64,000 nt of DNA from Eriocheir sinensis (GCF_024679095.1 NC_066516.1:2977788-3041787), one strand, 5' to 3'; shown: positions 35,563 through 49,734, counted from the first letter of the stretch. Notes: generated by a model not told the origin, from the sequence alone. Made by a program: numbers and translations.

Positions 35563-37165
35563 CGCTGTTCTGGGTGTGGCCTTCGCATGGCCAAGCAGCA
35601 CTTTCTTTCCAAGGACGTTTGTAGGTTCTGCGTTAAGACTCAGAAGGATGATCAGAGGATCTTAGAGTTAGAGAATAGGGTTACGACTCTCGCCGCCCAG
35701 GTGGACTTACTAGTTAGTGCAGCAGCAACAAGCCCCGCCTCCTCCTCTTCCCCTTCCTCTTCCTCTTCCTCTTCTTCCTCGTCCTCCTCCCCTCAAGTAT
35801 TGTCTTCTCCCACACAACAGCCCCTCCCATCCTCCTCCTCCTCCTCCTCCTCGACCATCTCCGCTCTCCCCGCTTCCCACCCCTCCTTCTCCTCTTCTTC
35901 CTCCTCTTCCTCCTCCTCCTCCTCGCCTTCCTCTTCCGTCCCCCCTCTCCCCTCTCCCCGCCCACCCTCCTCCTCCTCCTCTCCCTCTTTCTCCTCCATG
36001 TCCTCCGCCTCTTCGCTCGTCCCTCCCTCCCACACCTGTCCTTCACCTTCCCTTTCCCCCTTTTCCTCCTCCCTCTCCTCGTCCGTCCTCCCTCCCCCAC
36101 CTCACTCTCCCTTTCGCCTCCTCCTCCTCCTTCCTCCTCCTCCTCCTCCTCCTCCTCCTCCTCCTCCTCCTCCTCCTCCGCCTCCAATTCCTCGCCTTCC
36201 TCTTCCGTCCCCCCTCTCCCCTCTTCCCGCCCACTCTTCTCCTCCTCCTCCTCTCCCTCTTTCTCCTCCTTGTCCTCCGCCTCCTCGCTCGTCCCTCCCT
36301 CCATCACCTGTCCCTTACCTTCCTTTTCCCCCTCTTCCTCCTTCCTCTCCTCGTCCGTTCCTCCCTCCACCACCTCACCCTCCCTTTCTCCTACTCCTTC
36401 TTCCTCTTCCTCCTTCTCCTCCTCCTCCTCCTCCTCCTCCTCCTCCTCCTCCTCCTCCTCCTCCACCTCCTCCTCCTCCTCCTCCTCCTTTCCACCTTCC
36501 ACCTCTTCCACAATTTCTCCTCGTTCTTCACAGCAGGTCCCACCCCACCCGTCCCGCGCTCCCCTCCCCTTCATCCACCCCTCCTGGCCCCTCTTCCGAC
36601 CGTCAGGTTCTTGTTGGTGGTGATCTTCAGGTTCGTTATGTTGACAGGTATTTTTGCTCCAAGGATAAGAACAGGACGAGGGTGTTTCCCAGGGGCAGGG
36701 GTGGGCCATATATCAGACAGGATTGAGGCGTGTATGGCAAGCGAGGGATCGAACCCCATTGTCTTTCTCAGCTGTGGCGGAAACGACGTTTCTCGTGTTC
36801 CAAGCGAGGACCTTCTCAGGCGTTTTAGAGAATTGTTAGGCAGGATACGTGACGCTGGTGGGTCGCCAGTAGTGTGTGGCGTCCTGCCAAGGAGGGGCGT
36901 TGGCGATGGATGGCTGTCCAGGGCGATAGCAGTGAACAGCAGACTTGCTGAGCACTGCGGGCGCAATGGGTGGCTGTTCGTCGACAATTGGGACCTCTTC
37001 TTTGGCAACGACGCCCTCTACGCCCGTGACGGGATACACTTGACGTTCAAGGGTGTTGAGGCTCTCTCAGACTCCCTTGAGCGAGCACTTGGTACCCTGA
37101 GGATTTTTAGTATAGGCGAGGGGAGGAGTAATGGGAGCAATGGGAGGGTAATGGAGGACATCTAG
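35561..37165 (+). pseudogene. LINE D ORF1: zinc finger, coiled coil, Ser/Pro linker, SGNH hydrolase
   Basis: Domain order: a CxxC...CxxC finger (CSGCGLRMAKQHFLSKDVC then FC), a short coiled coil (ILELENRVTTLAAQVDLLV), a linker of about 280 residues made of Ser and Pro and coded by a C/T-only strand (35720-36550), then an SGNH/GDSL hydrolase. The hydrolase has VGGDLQVRYVD, LSCGGNDVS, VVCGVLPRRG and RDGIHLTFKG. The GDS serine appears as Leu (GDL), so the nucleophile is lost in this copy. A loss of about 2 bases near 36683 shifts the frame between the first and second hydrolase blocks. It ends with TAG at 37163-37165. Confidence 0.85.
35720..36550. repeat. Polypyrimidine (TCC)n-like linker tract inside ORF1
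   Basis: About 830 bases almost entirely C and T on the + strand. All three frames are open because stops need A or G. The frame carrying both flanking domains reads mainly Ser with a central poly-Pro block. Confidence 0.9.
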
Positions 37166-40022
37166 CTCATAATATAACCAGGCAGCTTAGAAGTAATTCT
37201 AGAGGAGTAACAGAGGACGGGCTAAGAATCTTCTATACTAACAGCAGGAGCCTCAGAAACAAGATAGACTTACTAAGGGGTGAAGCTTGTTCAGAAAATT
37301 TTGACATAATAGCGATCACTGAGACATGGATAGACACTGCTAATAGAAATTTTAGATCAGAATTTGAAATAACGGGTTATCAGATGTTTCACAAAGACAG
37401 AAGGGCAGAAAGGGAGGTGGAGTTGCTATATGTTAAAGACTCACTTAAATGTTTAGTTAACAACTCAGTCAAAACTAGCATGGATTCAGAATCAGTTTGG
37501 GTGGACGTTTACAAAGGGAAAGAAAAACTAACTCTAGGAGTTATATACAGGCCACCCAACCTTAACAGGCAGGACACGAGTATGTTACTACAGGAGATTG
37601 GCAGGGCGAGTATGAGTAGAAATGTCTGCGTAATGGGGGACTTTAATTATAGGAATATAGACTGGGAAGATCTAGTGGGTGACCTGGAAGCCGAGGACTT
37701 TCTTGAAGTTATACAAGATAATTTCCTTAAGCAGGTAGTTACTGAACCTACCAGAGGAGATAACATATTAGACTTAGTCCTAACCAATAATGGGAACTTG
37801 CTGCGTGAGTTGGAGGTGGGCGGAGAGTTAGGAAATAGTGACCACAGAACGGTTCGTTTTAGCTTAGACTGGGCGGTAACCCGCGAACCAAACCCAGTGT
37901 TAGTGCCAGATTTCAGAAGAGCAAATTACGAGGGCTTCGAAGACATCTTGAAGGGTAAACTGGGATAATTTAGGATTCATGAGGCCAGAACTGCGGATTG
38001 GAGAGCCAGGAGAACCAGGTAGATATGTCTTACAATAACTTAGTTAGAGTAATAGTAGAGGGGCAAGGACAGCATATACCACAGCGAACACTTAGAAAAG
38101 AAAACAATGATCCTAAGTGGATGACTCGTGGACTAAAACACGAGATTGGGTTAAAGAAGGGAATTTATCAGAAAATAATGAATGGTGAAACACATCTCAG
38201 GGGCCGGTACGTCGAACTATCTAGATTAGTTAAGAAAAACACCAGGATAGCAAAAAGGAACTATGAGATCAAAGTAGCAAATGAGGCGAAAAGCAATCCT
38301 AAGGGCTTCTTTCAGATGTATAGAACAAAAACACGGGAAAAAAATTGGACCGCTGAAAACAAACACAGGGAGCTAGTAGAAAATTACGAAAATATGAGCA
38401 CATTGTTGAACGACTACTTCCTTTCAGTATTCACACAGGAGGATCGAACGACTATACCGGAAAGAGTTCAGGTGTACGAGGGCGGGGATGGCGACAAATT
38501 GAGGGATATAATCATTACCAGGCAAGTAGTTCAGGATGAGATTGATAAGCTTAAGAAGAACAAGTCGCCAGGTCCTGACGGGATATTTCCGAGGGTATTA
38601 AAGGAATTAGGTAATGTACTCAGTGACCCACTAACCGACATCTTTAAGATGTCGGTAAATACTAGCTATGTGCCGAGCCTATGGAAAGTAGCTAATGTGA
38701 CGCCGATTTTAAAATGGGGGACAGGTCAGTTGCTTCAAACTATCGCCCAATTAGCTTAACATCGGTTATAGGCAAGATGCTGGAGTCCATAATAGCCAGG
38801 AACATTCGGGAGCATTTAGAGAAACATAGCTTAATTCACGACTCGCAGCAAGGGTTCACAAAAGGTAGGTCATGCCTCACCAATCTTTTGTCCTTCTACA
38901 ATAAAGTATTTGAGGCGGTTGACAGAGATGAAAATTATGATGTAATCTATCTTGATTTTAGTAAAGCGTTTGACAAAGTTCCTCACCAACGACTGTTGCT
39001 TAAATTACAGGCTCACGGAGTAGAGGGTAAAGTTTTGAACTGGGTCAAGGCGTGGCTTAGCAATAGGAAGCAAAGAGTGCAAATCAATGGTAAAAGATCT
39101 GACTGGGGATGTGTTACGAGTGGGGTCCCACAAGGTTCGGTATTAGGTCCACTTTTGTTTATTATTTATATCAATGACTTAGATACAGGAATTAGTAGTG
39201 ATGTTAGTAAATTTGCAGATGATACCAAGATCGGTAGAGTAATTGAGTCGGATCGGGACGCTAGTATTCTCCAAGGTGAACTCAACAGATTGTATGACTG
39301 GGCGGATAAATGGCAGATGGAGTTCAATGTAGGGAACTGCAGTATTCTGAGTAGGTAGGAACAACCCCTCACATAACTATTGCTTAAATGACACTCCCAT
39401 AAGCAGGTCTGGGTGCGAGAGGGATTTAGGGGTCTTAGTGAGCTCTGATCTCCGTCCAAGGGCACAATGCATTCAAGCTAGAAATCGAGCTAATAGGGTA
39501 CTGGGATTTATTTTAAGGAGCGTAAGCAACAGAAGCCCCGAAGTCTTCCTCAAATTATATTTAGCATTAGTTAGACCTCATCTTGACTATGCGGTTCAGT
39601 TCTGGTCACCTTACTATAGAATGGATATCAAAATGTTAGAATCGGTGCAGAGGAGGATGACTAAGATGATTCAGGGGTTGAGAAACTTGCCATACGAGGA
39701 AAGACTCAAGCAGTTAAACTTGCATTCTCTAGAAAGGCGAAGGGTGCGTGGAGACATGATCGAGGTTTATAAATGGATGAAGGGCTTTAATAAGGGAGAC
39801 GTTCATAAGGTTTTGTTGGTAAGAGAACCGGGTAGGACACGAAGTAATGGGTTCAAACTGGATAAATTCAGATTCAACAGGGACATAGGCAAAAATTGGT
39901 TTACTAACAGGGTGGTGGATGAGTGGAATAGGCTTAGCAGTCATGTGGTGAGTGCCAATACAATTGTCACATTCAAAAATAGACTAGATAAATTCATGGA
40001 CAGCGATATTAGGTGGGGTTAG
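37130..40022 (+). pseudogene. LINE D ORF2: endonuclease and reverse transcriptase, frameshifted
   Basis: Endonuclease: FYTNSRSLRNKIDLLRG, IIAITETWID with the catalytic Glu, VIYRPPN, GDFNYRNIDWED, and GNSDHRTVRFS with the Asp-His pair. The frame is lost at 37968 and resumes at 37998. RT: KLKKNKSPGPDGIFPRVL, then a shift at about 38716, NYRPISLTSVIGKMLES, QQGFTKGRSCLTNLL, VIYLDFSKAFDKVPHQRLL, SGVPQGSVLGPLLFIIYIND and FADDTKI. A further shift near 39345 precedes the thumb (VRPHLDYAVQFWSPYY) and the C-terminus at 40022. No ATG is obvious; the frame opens after a stop at 37128 and overlaps the end of ORF1. Confidence 0.9.
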
Positions 40023-40096
40023 ATACACGGGAGCTTAGGGTCAAAGGAGCTGCCTCGTACAGGCCTACCGGCTCTTGTAGACTCCTGCGTTCTTAT

Positions 40097-40640
<544 letters not shown>

Positions 40641-40695
<55 letters not shown>

Positions 40696-40717
40696 AATGG
40701 AACAGTATAATTCGTGT

Positions 40718-40755
<38 letters not shown>

Positions 40756-40781
40756 GTATAATGGTACAGTACAATTCGTGT

Positions 40782-40858
<77 letters not shown>
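40641..40858. repeat. (CA)n microsatellite with periodic spacers
   Basis: Three CA runs separated by near-identical spacers containing CGTATAATGGTACAGTA.AATTC and GTGTGTAA; the spacers occur at about 40691, 40755 and 40859. Confidence 0.95.
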
Positions 40859-40859
<1 letters not shown>

Positions 40860-40887
40860 GTATAATGGTACAGTATAATTCGTGTGT

Positions 40888-41400
40888 AAAGGAGCCTTCC
40901 CACATAGGAAACTTTTTATGGAAACTCCACCGTGACCCCAGTGCAACTAGTTGCAGCGGTGTTTCCTCCCAAGTCACAGCGGTGTTTCCATGAGTTACGC
41001 CGGAGTCACGCCGGTGTTTCCATTGTTTCCACGAGTAGCGTCTTGATGGAAACTTTTTTGAACTGTCCAAAAAAGTCACAGCGGAGTCACGCCGGTGTTT
41101 CCGTGGGCCGTGTCACGGCGGAGTCACAGCGGAGTTACAACGGAGTCACCACAGAGTTTCCTCGTACACCACGGTGTCACAGCGGTGTTGCAGCGATGTT
41201 TCCATGATGGTGGAGGAAAACGCGTTGTAACACCGGGGTGACTCCGCTGCAACTATGGAAACACCGCCGTGACACCACTGCTACACCGGCGTGACTCCGT
41301 TACAACTATGGAAACACCGCCGTAACACCACTACAACACCGCCGTGACTCCGTTGTAACTATGGAAACACCGCCGTGACACCACTACAACTCCTCCTACC
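40888..41400. mobile_element. Harbinger-related repeat: subterminal minisatellite in two orientations
   Basis: Many degenerate copies of CACAGCGGTGTTTCC and CACGGCGGAGTCAC fill 40905-41210, then reverse-complement versions (GGAAACACCGCCGTGAC) fill 41225-41390. The same units, including ACTAGTTGCAGCGGTGTT and CACAGCGATGTTTCCATGAT, lie at 46300-46440 just upstream of the Harbinger transposase. The start AGCCTTCCCACA resembles the other end near 46490 (GGCTTCTTTCACA on the minus strand). It may be a MITE of that transposon or its other terminus. Confidence 0.6.
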
Positions 41401-41545
41401 TCTTGTCGGATACGATAAAAGTGTAACCTCCAGGTTTGGCAAGGAAGTTAGCCCATTTCGGACACCCCCTCTCTCCCGACCGCTCAACCAATAGCTGTCG
41501 CGACCTGGTCATGACCTGACCTGAATGGCTGACTAACATATAATG

Positions 41546-43416
<1,871 letters not shown>

Positions 43417-43488
<72 letters not shown>
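43417..43488. repeat. (CT)n microsatellite, 3' flank of LINE C copy 3
   Basis: About 35 CT units continuous with the LINE tail. Confidence 0.95.
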
Positions 43489-43492
<4 letters not shown>

Positions 43493-43627
43493 CCTTTTTG
43501 AACGCCTTTACCCCTCCCTTCCAGCCCACCTCTCCCCGCTACTCCCTCTACTCAGATAAGACACACCTGCACCCATATCATATCTGTCCGTCTCCCTTCC
43601 TCACACCTCAACGCGAAGACATTTCCA

Positions 43628-43629
<2 letters not shown>

Positions 43630-43685
<56 letters not shown>
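43630..43685. repeat. (CA)n microsatellite
   Basis: About 28 CA units. Confidence 0.95.
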
Positions 43686-43689
<4 letters not shown>

Positions 43690-43781
43690 TCCGTTTATTA
43701 CTTGAGATAATTATTAGAAAAGCTACATGTGTATACACACTTGTTCCGTAATGAATTACCCATTTATTCTGTCCTTCCCTC

Positions 43782-43782
<1 letters not shown>

Positions 43783-43827
<45 letters not shown>

Positions 43828-43831
43828 GTAA

Positions 43832-43880
<49 letters not shown>

Positions 43881-43902
43881 GTTATTGTTATTGTTATTAT
43901 TA

Positions 43903-43967
<65 letters not shown>

Positions 43968-43968
43968 T
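43783..43968. repeat. (ATT)n microsatellite
   Basis: Long ATT tract with GTA and GTT interruptions. Confidence 0.95.
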
Positions 43969-44417
43969 CATTTTGCTTCATCCTATAATTCTGTATATAA
44001 TTTCATTTGCTTCTTTATACATTATTTTTTTTCTCTTTCTTTATTTTACTTTGGTTTATTATTTTTAATTATGGTATTATTGATTTCGCCGAGCTTCTAT
44101 TATGTATGTATATCCTACCACTGTTATATTTCTAACTAATGTTCAGTATTCTGTATTTTGTATGTTTTTTTTTGTTCAAAGTTATATTTGCAATATTCCT
44201 TTTTTTTTTCTTATATATCTATTGTCTTCACTTTTGCCTGAAAAGCTTATGCTTATATATAGGCTGGCCTCTAACAATACAATATAAAAAAAGGTTTATT
44301 ATATAACTTACTTTATTAAAGAGTAGCAATACACTCACATTCTCTCTAATTACTTTATGAAATATTAAAAGAACTATATATTTATTTATCTTTTGAACTC
44401 AGTACAACAGTTGCACT
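43969..44417. other. AT-rich sequence downstream of the Harbinger transposase
   Basis: No coding signal; probable 3' part of the transposon or flank. I could not find a terminal inverted repeat here. Confidence 0.45.
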
Positions 44418-44724
44418 TCATGACATATTGTCTTGCCAATGGACTCTACCTGCAGGCGAATTATAGTACTCCTTCAAGTATTCCCTTAGTCTCTTTCCTG
44501 ACGCAGTTGAAGTGTTCCTGATGAGAGGTTCCACTGGTACAAGGTTATCCCCTTCTCTCCATTGGCCTGGTCTCACTTCGTGTGTTTCCGGGTCTTCCAC
44601 GTCAATCTGCCTGGAATGTTCGGTAGGGTATCTCATTCGTATTAGGTTATGGAGGCAGCAAACAGCCATAACCACCGACTCTACGTTCTTCGGAAGCAAG
44701 GGGATTGTTGAAAGAAACCTAAAT

Positions 44725-44882
44725 CTGGAATGGAAGTAATAAATATAGAAAAATACGGAACACTTGAAAATAATCAAACGACATAAAGTAGCACTAATTT
44801 TATGTTCATAAAATACATAGGTACATTACTTTCATTACAAACATAAACACAATTTTAGGAGATCCACAGTAATTAAGCTTAC
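44725..44882 (-). other. Intron of the Harbinger transposase
   Basis: Minus-strand donor CAG|GTAAGC at 44882 and acceptor CCATTCCAG at 44725. Removing it restores the continuous SSRFRFLST sequence expected for the family. Confidence 0.8.
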
Positions 44883-45112
44883 CTGCTTGACATAGTTCCA
44901 AAGGCATTTTCAACTACCCTTGTTGCCCTGGACAGTCTGTAGTTGAAGATACGTTCTTCTTGGCTCATGTGCCTGCCCTGAAAGGGCTTCATCGTCCACG
45001 TTCGGAGAGCGAAAGCATCATCGGCCACCATATGATAGTGAACTGGCTTGTTGTCGTTTGGCAGGGGTTCAGGATCAGGTAAGCCAATTGTGCTCGCTTC
45101 TAGAGCCTTTTT

Positions 45113-45472
45113 TTTTTTTTTTTTTTTTTTTACGTCTTGGCCTATTGCGCAGGTAGGCTTCTTCCCGCTGGATCCTGAATCCCTGATGGTCGGTCTGAGG
45201 CTTCTTCCCGGTGGGGCCTGATGGTCGGCCCAGCCCGCTCTGGCGCAGGCGAGTGTTTATAGTGGCGCCATCTTGCATTGGCTCATGCTGCCCTCCCGGA
45301 GTTCATCTTTAATCCTAGAATCTAGAGTCCGGGTTGATAGGTGGTCTTCTGGACAGCATGTGGGAGGTTTTAAGCCACTCGGCGGCGGCTGAAAAATCCC
45401 AGCTTGGTGGCACCGGTCGGGGATTGAACTCGCGTCCTCCTGAACGCGGGGCCGTCTCGCTATCCGTTCAGC
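45113..45472 (-). mobile_element. tRNA-derived SINE-1, inserted in the Harbinger transposase
   Basis: Minus strand: tRNA-like head with an A box near 45465 (CGGATAGCGAGACGG) and a B box GCGAGTTCAATCCCC near 45425. The body contains GCCACTATAAACACTCGCC, and a poly(A) tail appears as T residues at 45110-45131. It matches the 30932-31322 copy in several blocks, including GGGAAGAAGCCT. Confidence 0.85.
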
Positions 45473-46299
45473 GTGTCAGAAAAAAAAAAACATCACCATC
45501 AGGTGAATGACCATAAGCCCCGACGTCAACGTACAGGAATTTATAATCAGCATCTACCAACCCCAACAGTACAATGGAGTGGAATCCCTTGTAGATGAAG
45601 TATAGAGACCCGCCTGAAGGAGGACACCTTATGGCCACATGTTTGCCATCCAGGGCACCTATGGTGTGGTGAAAGTCCCACCAGATTGAAAACTCTTTGG
45701 CAACCTTCTTCCATTCCTCGGGATTTTTAGGGCATGGCATTACTTCTTCCAAGTACTCGCTGATTATTGCCTCACAGGTCTCTGGAATGATCTTGCTTAT
45801 TGTGTTAGAGGCCGTTCTAAAAGCATACGACAGGCTTTTGTAGCTGTCTCCTGCAGCAAGATAACGTAGTGTTATTGCCAGGCGCATCCCAGGTTCAAGT
45901 GCCTTTCTCCAGAATGTGTCCTTCTCAATCCTATGCGTAATCCTTGAGACCATTTCGTCAAACAGTTCTTTGGGCATCCGCAGGTAGTTCTTATAGCTTT
46001 GGGTATCTTCGAGAGAGAGTTCTTGGATTAAATTATCATAATGGCCAAACTCTTGTCGCCTCAAAAGCCACTGCCTCGTCCAGTACGACCTTTTCTTTTG
46101 CTTCTTTCTTGATTTTTTTCCCGCAGTTCCATTAAGACATGATCTGTCTCGATCTCCTCTGCTAGAAGGTCCAACTCCAATTGTAACAATTCTATTTCAG
46201 GGCAAGGCGACACCATCCCGCACACGTGAAATCACACACTCTCAGGCACAGACGTATGTGGAATGAAAGGAAAATACTCGACCTTCTCCATTTTGTAGT

Positions 46300-46495
46300 T
46301 TACAGCGAAGTCACGGCGGAGTCACAGTGGTGTTTCAGCAGTGTCGCACTAGTTGCAGCGGTGTTACAGCGGTGTCACAGCCGTGTCACGTCGGTGTCAC
46401 GGCGGTGTTGTGGCGGAGACACAGCGATGTTTCCATGATTTCGCCAACAAGCACGGACGCGGGTCTGGCCCGCGTCGTGTGAAAGAAGCCTAGAC
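46300..46495 (-). repeat. Subterminal minisatellite and probable 5' terminus of the Harbinger element
   Basis: Degenerate CACRGCGGTGTCACAG units (46308-46435) lead to a terminus that reads GGCTTCTTTCACACGACGCG on the minus strand at about 46490. A possible TAG target lies outside. The units match those at 40888-41400. Confidence 0.65.
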
Positions 46496-46573
46496 AAGCA
46501 GGTCGACCTCACCCTGGAGCAGGAACAACTCGGCGTCCCTTAAGGATGCAAACACCAACTGGGAAACTCGTCT

Positions 46574-46927
46574 ATCTAGGCCAGTGGTTCCCAAGCTCTT
46601 CCAGGCTGGCGCCCCCTTGGCTCCCATGAGTTTCTAGCGTCCACCCCCCACACACATATACGAAGACACACTTCTTTCTCGGTAACTGTTATGCTGCAAA
46701 TTATAAAAAAAACATTGAAAACAAGGGTTACATGTTCCTTTAGCTAAGCCTTAGTGTTTGCGACATAGATTTTATCATTCAGATTTTATAGAAACAAAAA
46801 GTTGTTAATTACTCCTAATGCCACCCAGCCGTCCCCATACCGCCCTCTTCTTCCTTACTTCCCCCCGACCCTTTTCACCGCCCCCAGGTAGGCGGTACCG
46901 CCCACTTTTGGAACCACTGATCTAGAT
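46574..46927. mobile_element. hAT MITE (338 bp)
   Basis: Ends CAGTGGTTCCCAAGC at 46582 and, reverse-complemented, CAGTGGTTCCAAAAG ending at 46919. Flanks ATCTAGGC and ATCTAGAT agree in 6 of 8 bases. No ORF. Terminal sequence is of the same Charlie type as the 17816-19066 element, but the interior differs. Confidence 0.75.
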
Positions 46928-47811
46928 GTTTCTCAGTGACGTCAACCTTACCCTCTGCATCCTATGGCCAATCCCATCCTCGTAGTCGTCGCCAGTTACC
47001 GTAACCTTGACTCGAGGAAGCCCAAGAATACAGCAGGAAACACAGTCAGCTTACTTATTCAGCGAAAAAAGTAAAATAAAATCCACAAACGGGGAGCTCT
47101 ATCAACGAACGAACTAAAGAAAAGAGAATCGCAGATGGGGTTATAATAACATAGCAAGGTATTCCCATTCTCAATATCTTGCTGATACACAACAGTAACT
47201 CTATCTACTCCCAAAACAAGATCAAAACCAAGCGTTTCGTCCATCGTTGTTTCTATATAAGCCCTGACACAATACCACCGCTGCCACATCAATGCTAGAA
47301 TGGGTACAATGATAGACTTGATGCTGAACTTTACTTCTAAACCAAGACCGAGACACGGGCCCAGCGTTTCCTTTTTCGTTTTGTCCATTCTAGCATTGAC
47401 ACCATATTCTTTTTACTAAAATGATATCTTGTGGGAGTTTATCTAGTAAACAAAAATAAATATCATAGGGTGGGTGTGGGAATGAGTTGAAACAAACCAC
47501 GTACAATGCGGATGAGTGCGTGGGCGGTCGGTGCGGCAGGAAACGTTTCGTTTACATTTGGTTGTTGGTTCGGTAACCAAGGGGTTCACGGGGGGGGGGG
47601 GGACTTCGCCCCTCTCGACCCCCCTAATGGGAGGGCTTCACCCTCCTCGACCCACCTTCTATTTTTCGGAAGTCATTTGTTACTGCACTGCATTCAGGGA
47701 CAAAAAAATCATATTGTGGGTATTAATTAACTTCGCAAGAGGTGGCTACCCTCTCGTAAATATTACCCTCAAAATGTTACGTATTAGGATATTTTCGATT
47801 CACATCACTTC
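46928..47811. other. Unannotated stretch with small inverted repeats
   Basis: CAATGCTAGAATGG near 47289 is inverted as CCATTCTAGCATTG near 47384. Near 47590-47655 a GC-rich hairpin-like segment resembles 32935-33020 (TCGAGGAGGG.GAAGCCC). No gene is recognised. Confidence 0.5.
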
Positions 47812-48557
47812 TGGTCTTCCTCTCTTAGCCGTTTCGGTGAAACTTTTGCTATTGCCTTTGACATCTCGAAAGCTTTTAGCATATTCTGGCACATTGCTTT
47901 CTAAATTACTCTCTTACGGATTCTATTCTTCTCTCTACTTTTATATCCAGTTTCCTCTCCGGCAGATCTATCTCTGCTGTGGCAGACGGTCACTGTTCTT
48001 CCCCTAAACTTATCAACAGTGGTGTCCCTCAGGGCTCTGTTATATCTCCCACTCTGTTTTTGTTGTTCATTAATGATCTTCTTTCCAAAGCAAACCGTCC
48101 TATCCACTTCTACGCTGATGACTCTATTCTACATTACTCAACATCATTTGACAAAAGACCCTACCTACAGGAACTACGTGGTTCTCGGCTGGACGTAGCA
48201 AAACGCATAATCTCGGACCTTGCTATTATTTCTGAATGGAGCAGGAGGAATTTGGTGTGCTTCAGTGCCTCAAAAACTCAATTTCTCCATCTTTCAGCAC
48301 GATACAATTTTCCAAACGCCTATCCCCTATTCTTTAATAACACACAGCTGTCCCCGTCTTCTATAATAAACATTCTCGGTGTATTCTTAACTTATAATCT
48401 GGAACATCCATATCACTTCATATCTCCTCTCTCGCTAAATCAGCTTCCTCGAGGTTAGGCGTCCTGTACTGTCTCCGCCAGTTCTTTCAACTCCCACAGA
48501 TGTTTTCCATATACAGGGGCATCGTCCATCCTCGTATGATGTAGATATGCATCTCAC

Positions 48558-48588
<31 letters not shown>

Positions 48589-49075
48589 GGGCGCCACACA
48601 CAGCTAGGCTAGACAGAGTGGAGTTAAAAGCTTAGTCTCAATAACTCCCCTCCTCTTACTTGCAGTCTTTTAGCTCTTAAATTCCGCCGCACTGTTGCAT
48701 CTCTTTCGATCTTCTATTGATATTTTTAGGCTAAGTGCACGCCTTCCCCCCTCCCGCGGCCCCGATGCACGCGACTCTCTACTCTTGCTCCTCCCTATTC
48801 TATGTAAATCCCTTATGCAAGAGTTAACCAGCATCATTTTTTTTTATCCCTTCCGCTGGTAAACTCTAAAACAGCCTTCCTTCGTTTGTATTTCCTCCTG
48901 CCTATGACTTGAGCTCATTTCAAGAGGAGAGTATCAAAGCACCTCTCCACCCAAAATTGACCTCTCTTTTGGCCTCTCGTTCCTTCTGCTTTTGTTCGGA
49001 GCAACGTCTAGCGGACTTCATTTTGTTGCTGATGGTTTTGTTTGCCCTTGAGCTTCTTCCTTTGGTATAAAATAT
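47812..49075 (+). mobile_element. LINE family B copy, 5'-truncated
   Basis: Starts in the RT at the CTCTTAGCCGTTTCGGTGAA point and runs through NSGVPQGSVISPTLFLLFIN, YADDSILHYS and the thumb, then decays. It ends at the B 3' UTR (TGCCCTTGAGCTTCTTCC) without a poly(A). A G-rich run interrupts it near 48560-48590. Confidence 0.85.
48557..48590. repeat. (GT)n and poly(G) run
   Basis: Short GT tract followed by about 20 G residues. Confidence 0.9.
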
Positions 49076-49102
49076 AGCTCTTTCTTAAACACCAGTCACC
49101 CG

Positions 49103-49103
49103 T

Positions 49104-49153
<50 letters not shown>

Positions 49154-49154
49154 G

Positions 49155-49193
<39 letters not shown>

Positions 49194-49198
49194 GCGCG

Positions 49199-49270
<72 letters not shown>

Positions 49271-49298
49271 CCCACACACACACACACACAAGCCCGCG

Positions 49299-49344
<46 letters not shown>

Positions 49345-49374
49345 AACACACACACACACACACACAAGCCCGCG

Positions 49375-49417
<43 letters not shown>

Positions 49418-49425
49418 CCCGGTAG
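49103..49425. repeat. Long (CA)n tract with CGCG-containing interruptions
   Basis: About 320 bp of CA with repeated interruptions such as AAGCCCGCGAA (twice) and AAGCGCGCCC. This suggests internal duplication of the tract. It directly precedes SINE-2. Confidence 0.95.
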
Positions 49426-49729
49426 CTCAGTGGATAGAGCGTCTGCCTCACAACCAGTAGGACCGGGGTTCGATTCCCCGGCCGGGTGAAGATAAGTTGG
49501 GTTTATCTGCTTTCACGTGTAGCCCCTGTTCACCTAGCAGTGAGTAGGTACGCGACGTCTGGCAAGGAGTTGTGACCTCGTTGTCGCGGTATGTTGTGTG
49601 TGGTGTGTGGAGGTCCTGGCAGTACCCAGAGATCGACTATAATGAGCTTGCTCTTATCGGGAGGGTACTTGCTGGAGGTTGCGAGTCCAACTTGTGATCA
49701 GGCCGTAGTGATTTTTTTCAGTAAAGGAA

Positions 49730-49734
<5 letters not shown>
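49426..49734 (+). mobile_element. tRNA-derived SINE-2, copy a, in (CA)n
   Basis: The head GCCCGGTAGCTCAGTGGATA has a tRNA A box, and GGGGTTCGATTCCCC is a B box with T stem. The acceptor stem pairs, but the anticodon stem pairs only partly and one linker base is missing, so it is tRNA-derived rather than a functional tRNA. The body contains GGTCCTGGCAGTACCCAGAG and ATCGGGAGGGTACTTGCTGG, shared with copies b and c. The tail is (AAT)n. Confidence 0.85.

Larger units (their letters stand above)
44418..46216 (-). pseudogene. PIF/Harbinger transposase gene (HARBI1-like), one intron, SINE insertion
   Basis: Start ATG at 46214-46216. An N-terminal acidic-then-basic region leads to YWTRQWLLRRQEFGHYDNL, a HARBI1 hallmark. 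An A7 run near 46125 is one base short of keeping this join in frame. The DDE_Tnp_4 domain follows: GALDGKHVAIRCP (first Asp), LVDADYKFLYVDVGAYG (second Asp) and VVENAFG (Glu). A SINE-1 at 45113-45472 breaks the chain after SPDGDVF; it resumes with ALEASTIGLPDPEPL. An intron (44725-44882, GT-AG, 158 bp) splits an Arg codon before FRFLSTIPLLPKNVES. The stop is at 44418-44420. Confidence 0.92.

Noticed and set aside
35714..36709. Long minus-strand Glu/Arg/Gly-rich reading frames
   Set aside because: They are the complement of the C/T-only linker tract, where stops are rare by composition.
47059..47388. 109-residue minus frame
   Set aside because: Contains parts of an inverted repeat (CAATGCTAGAATGG) and no domain.
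49426..49500. Functional tRNA gene with CAC anticodon
   Set aside because: The anticodon stem pairs in only three of five positions and a linker base is missing; the same body occurs at 56288-56806, so it is a SINE head.
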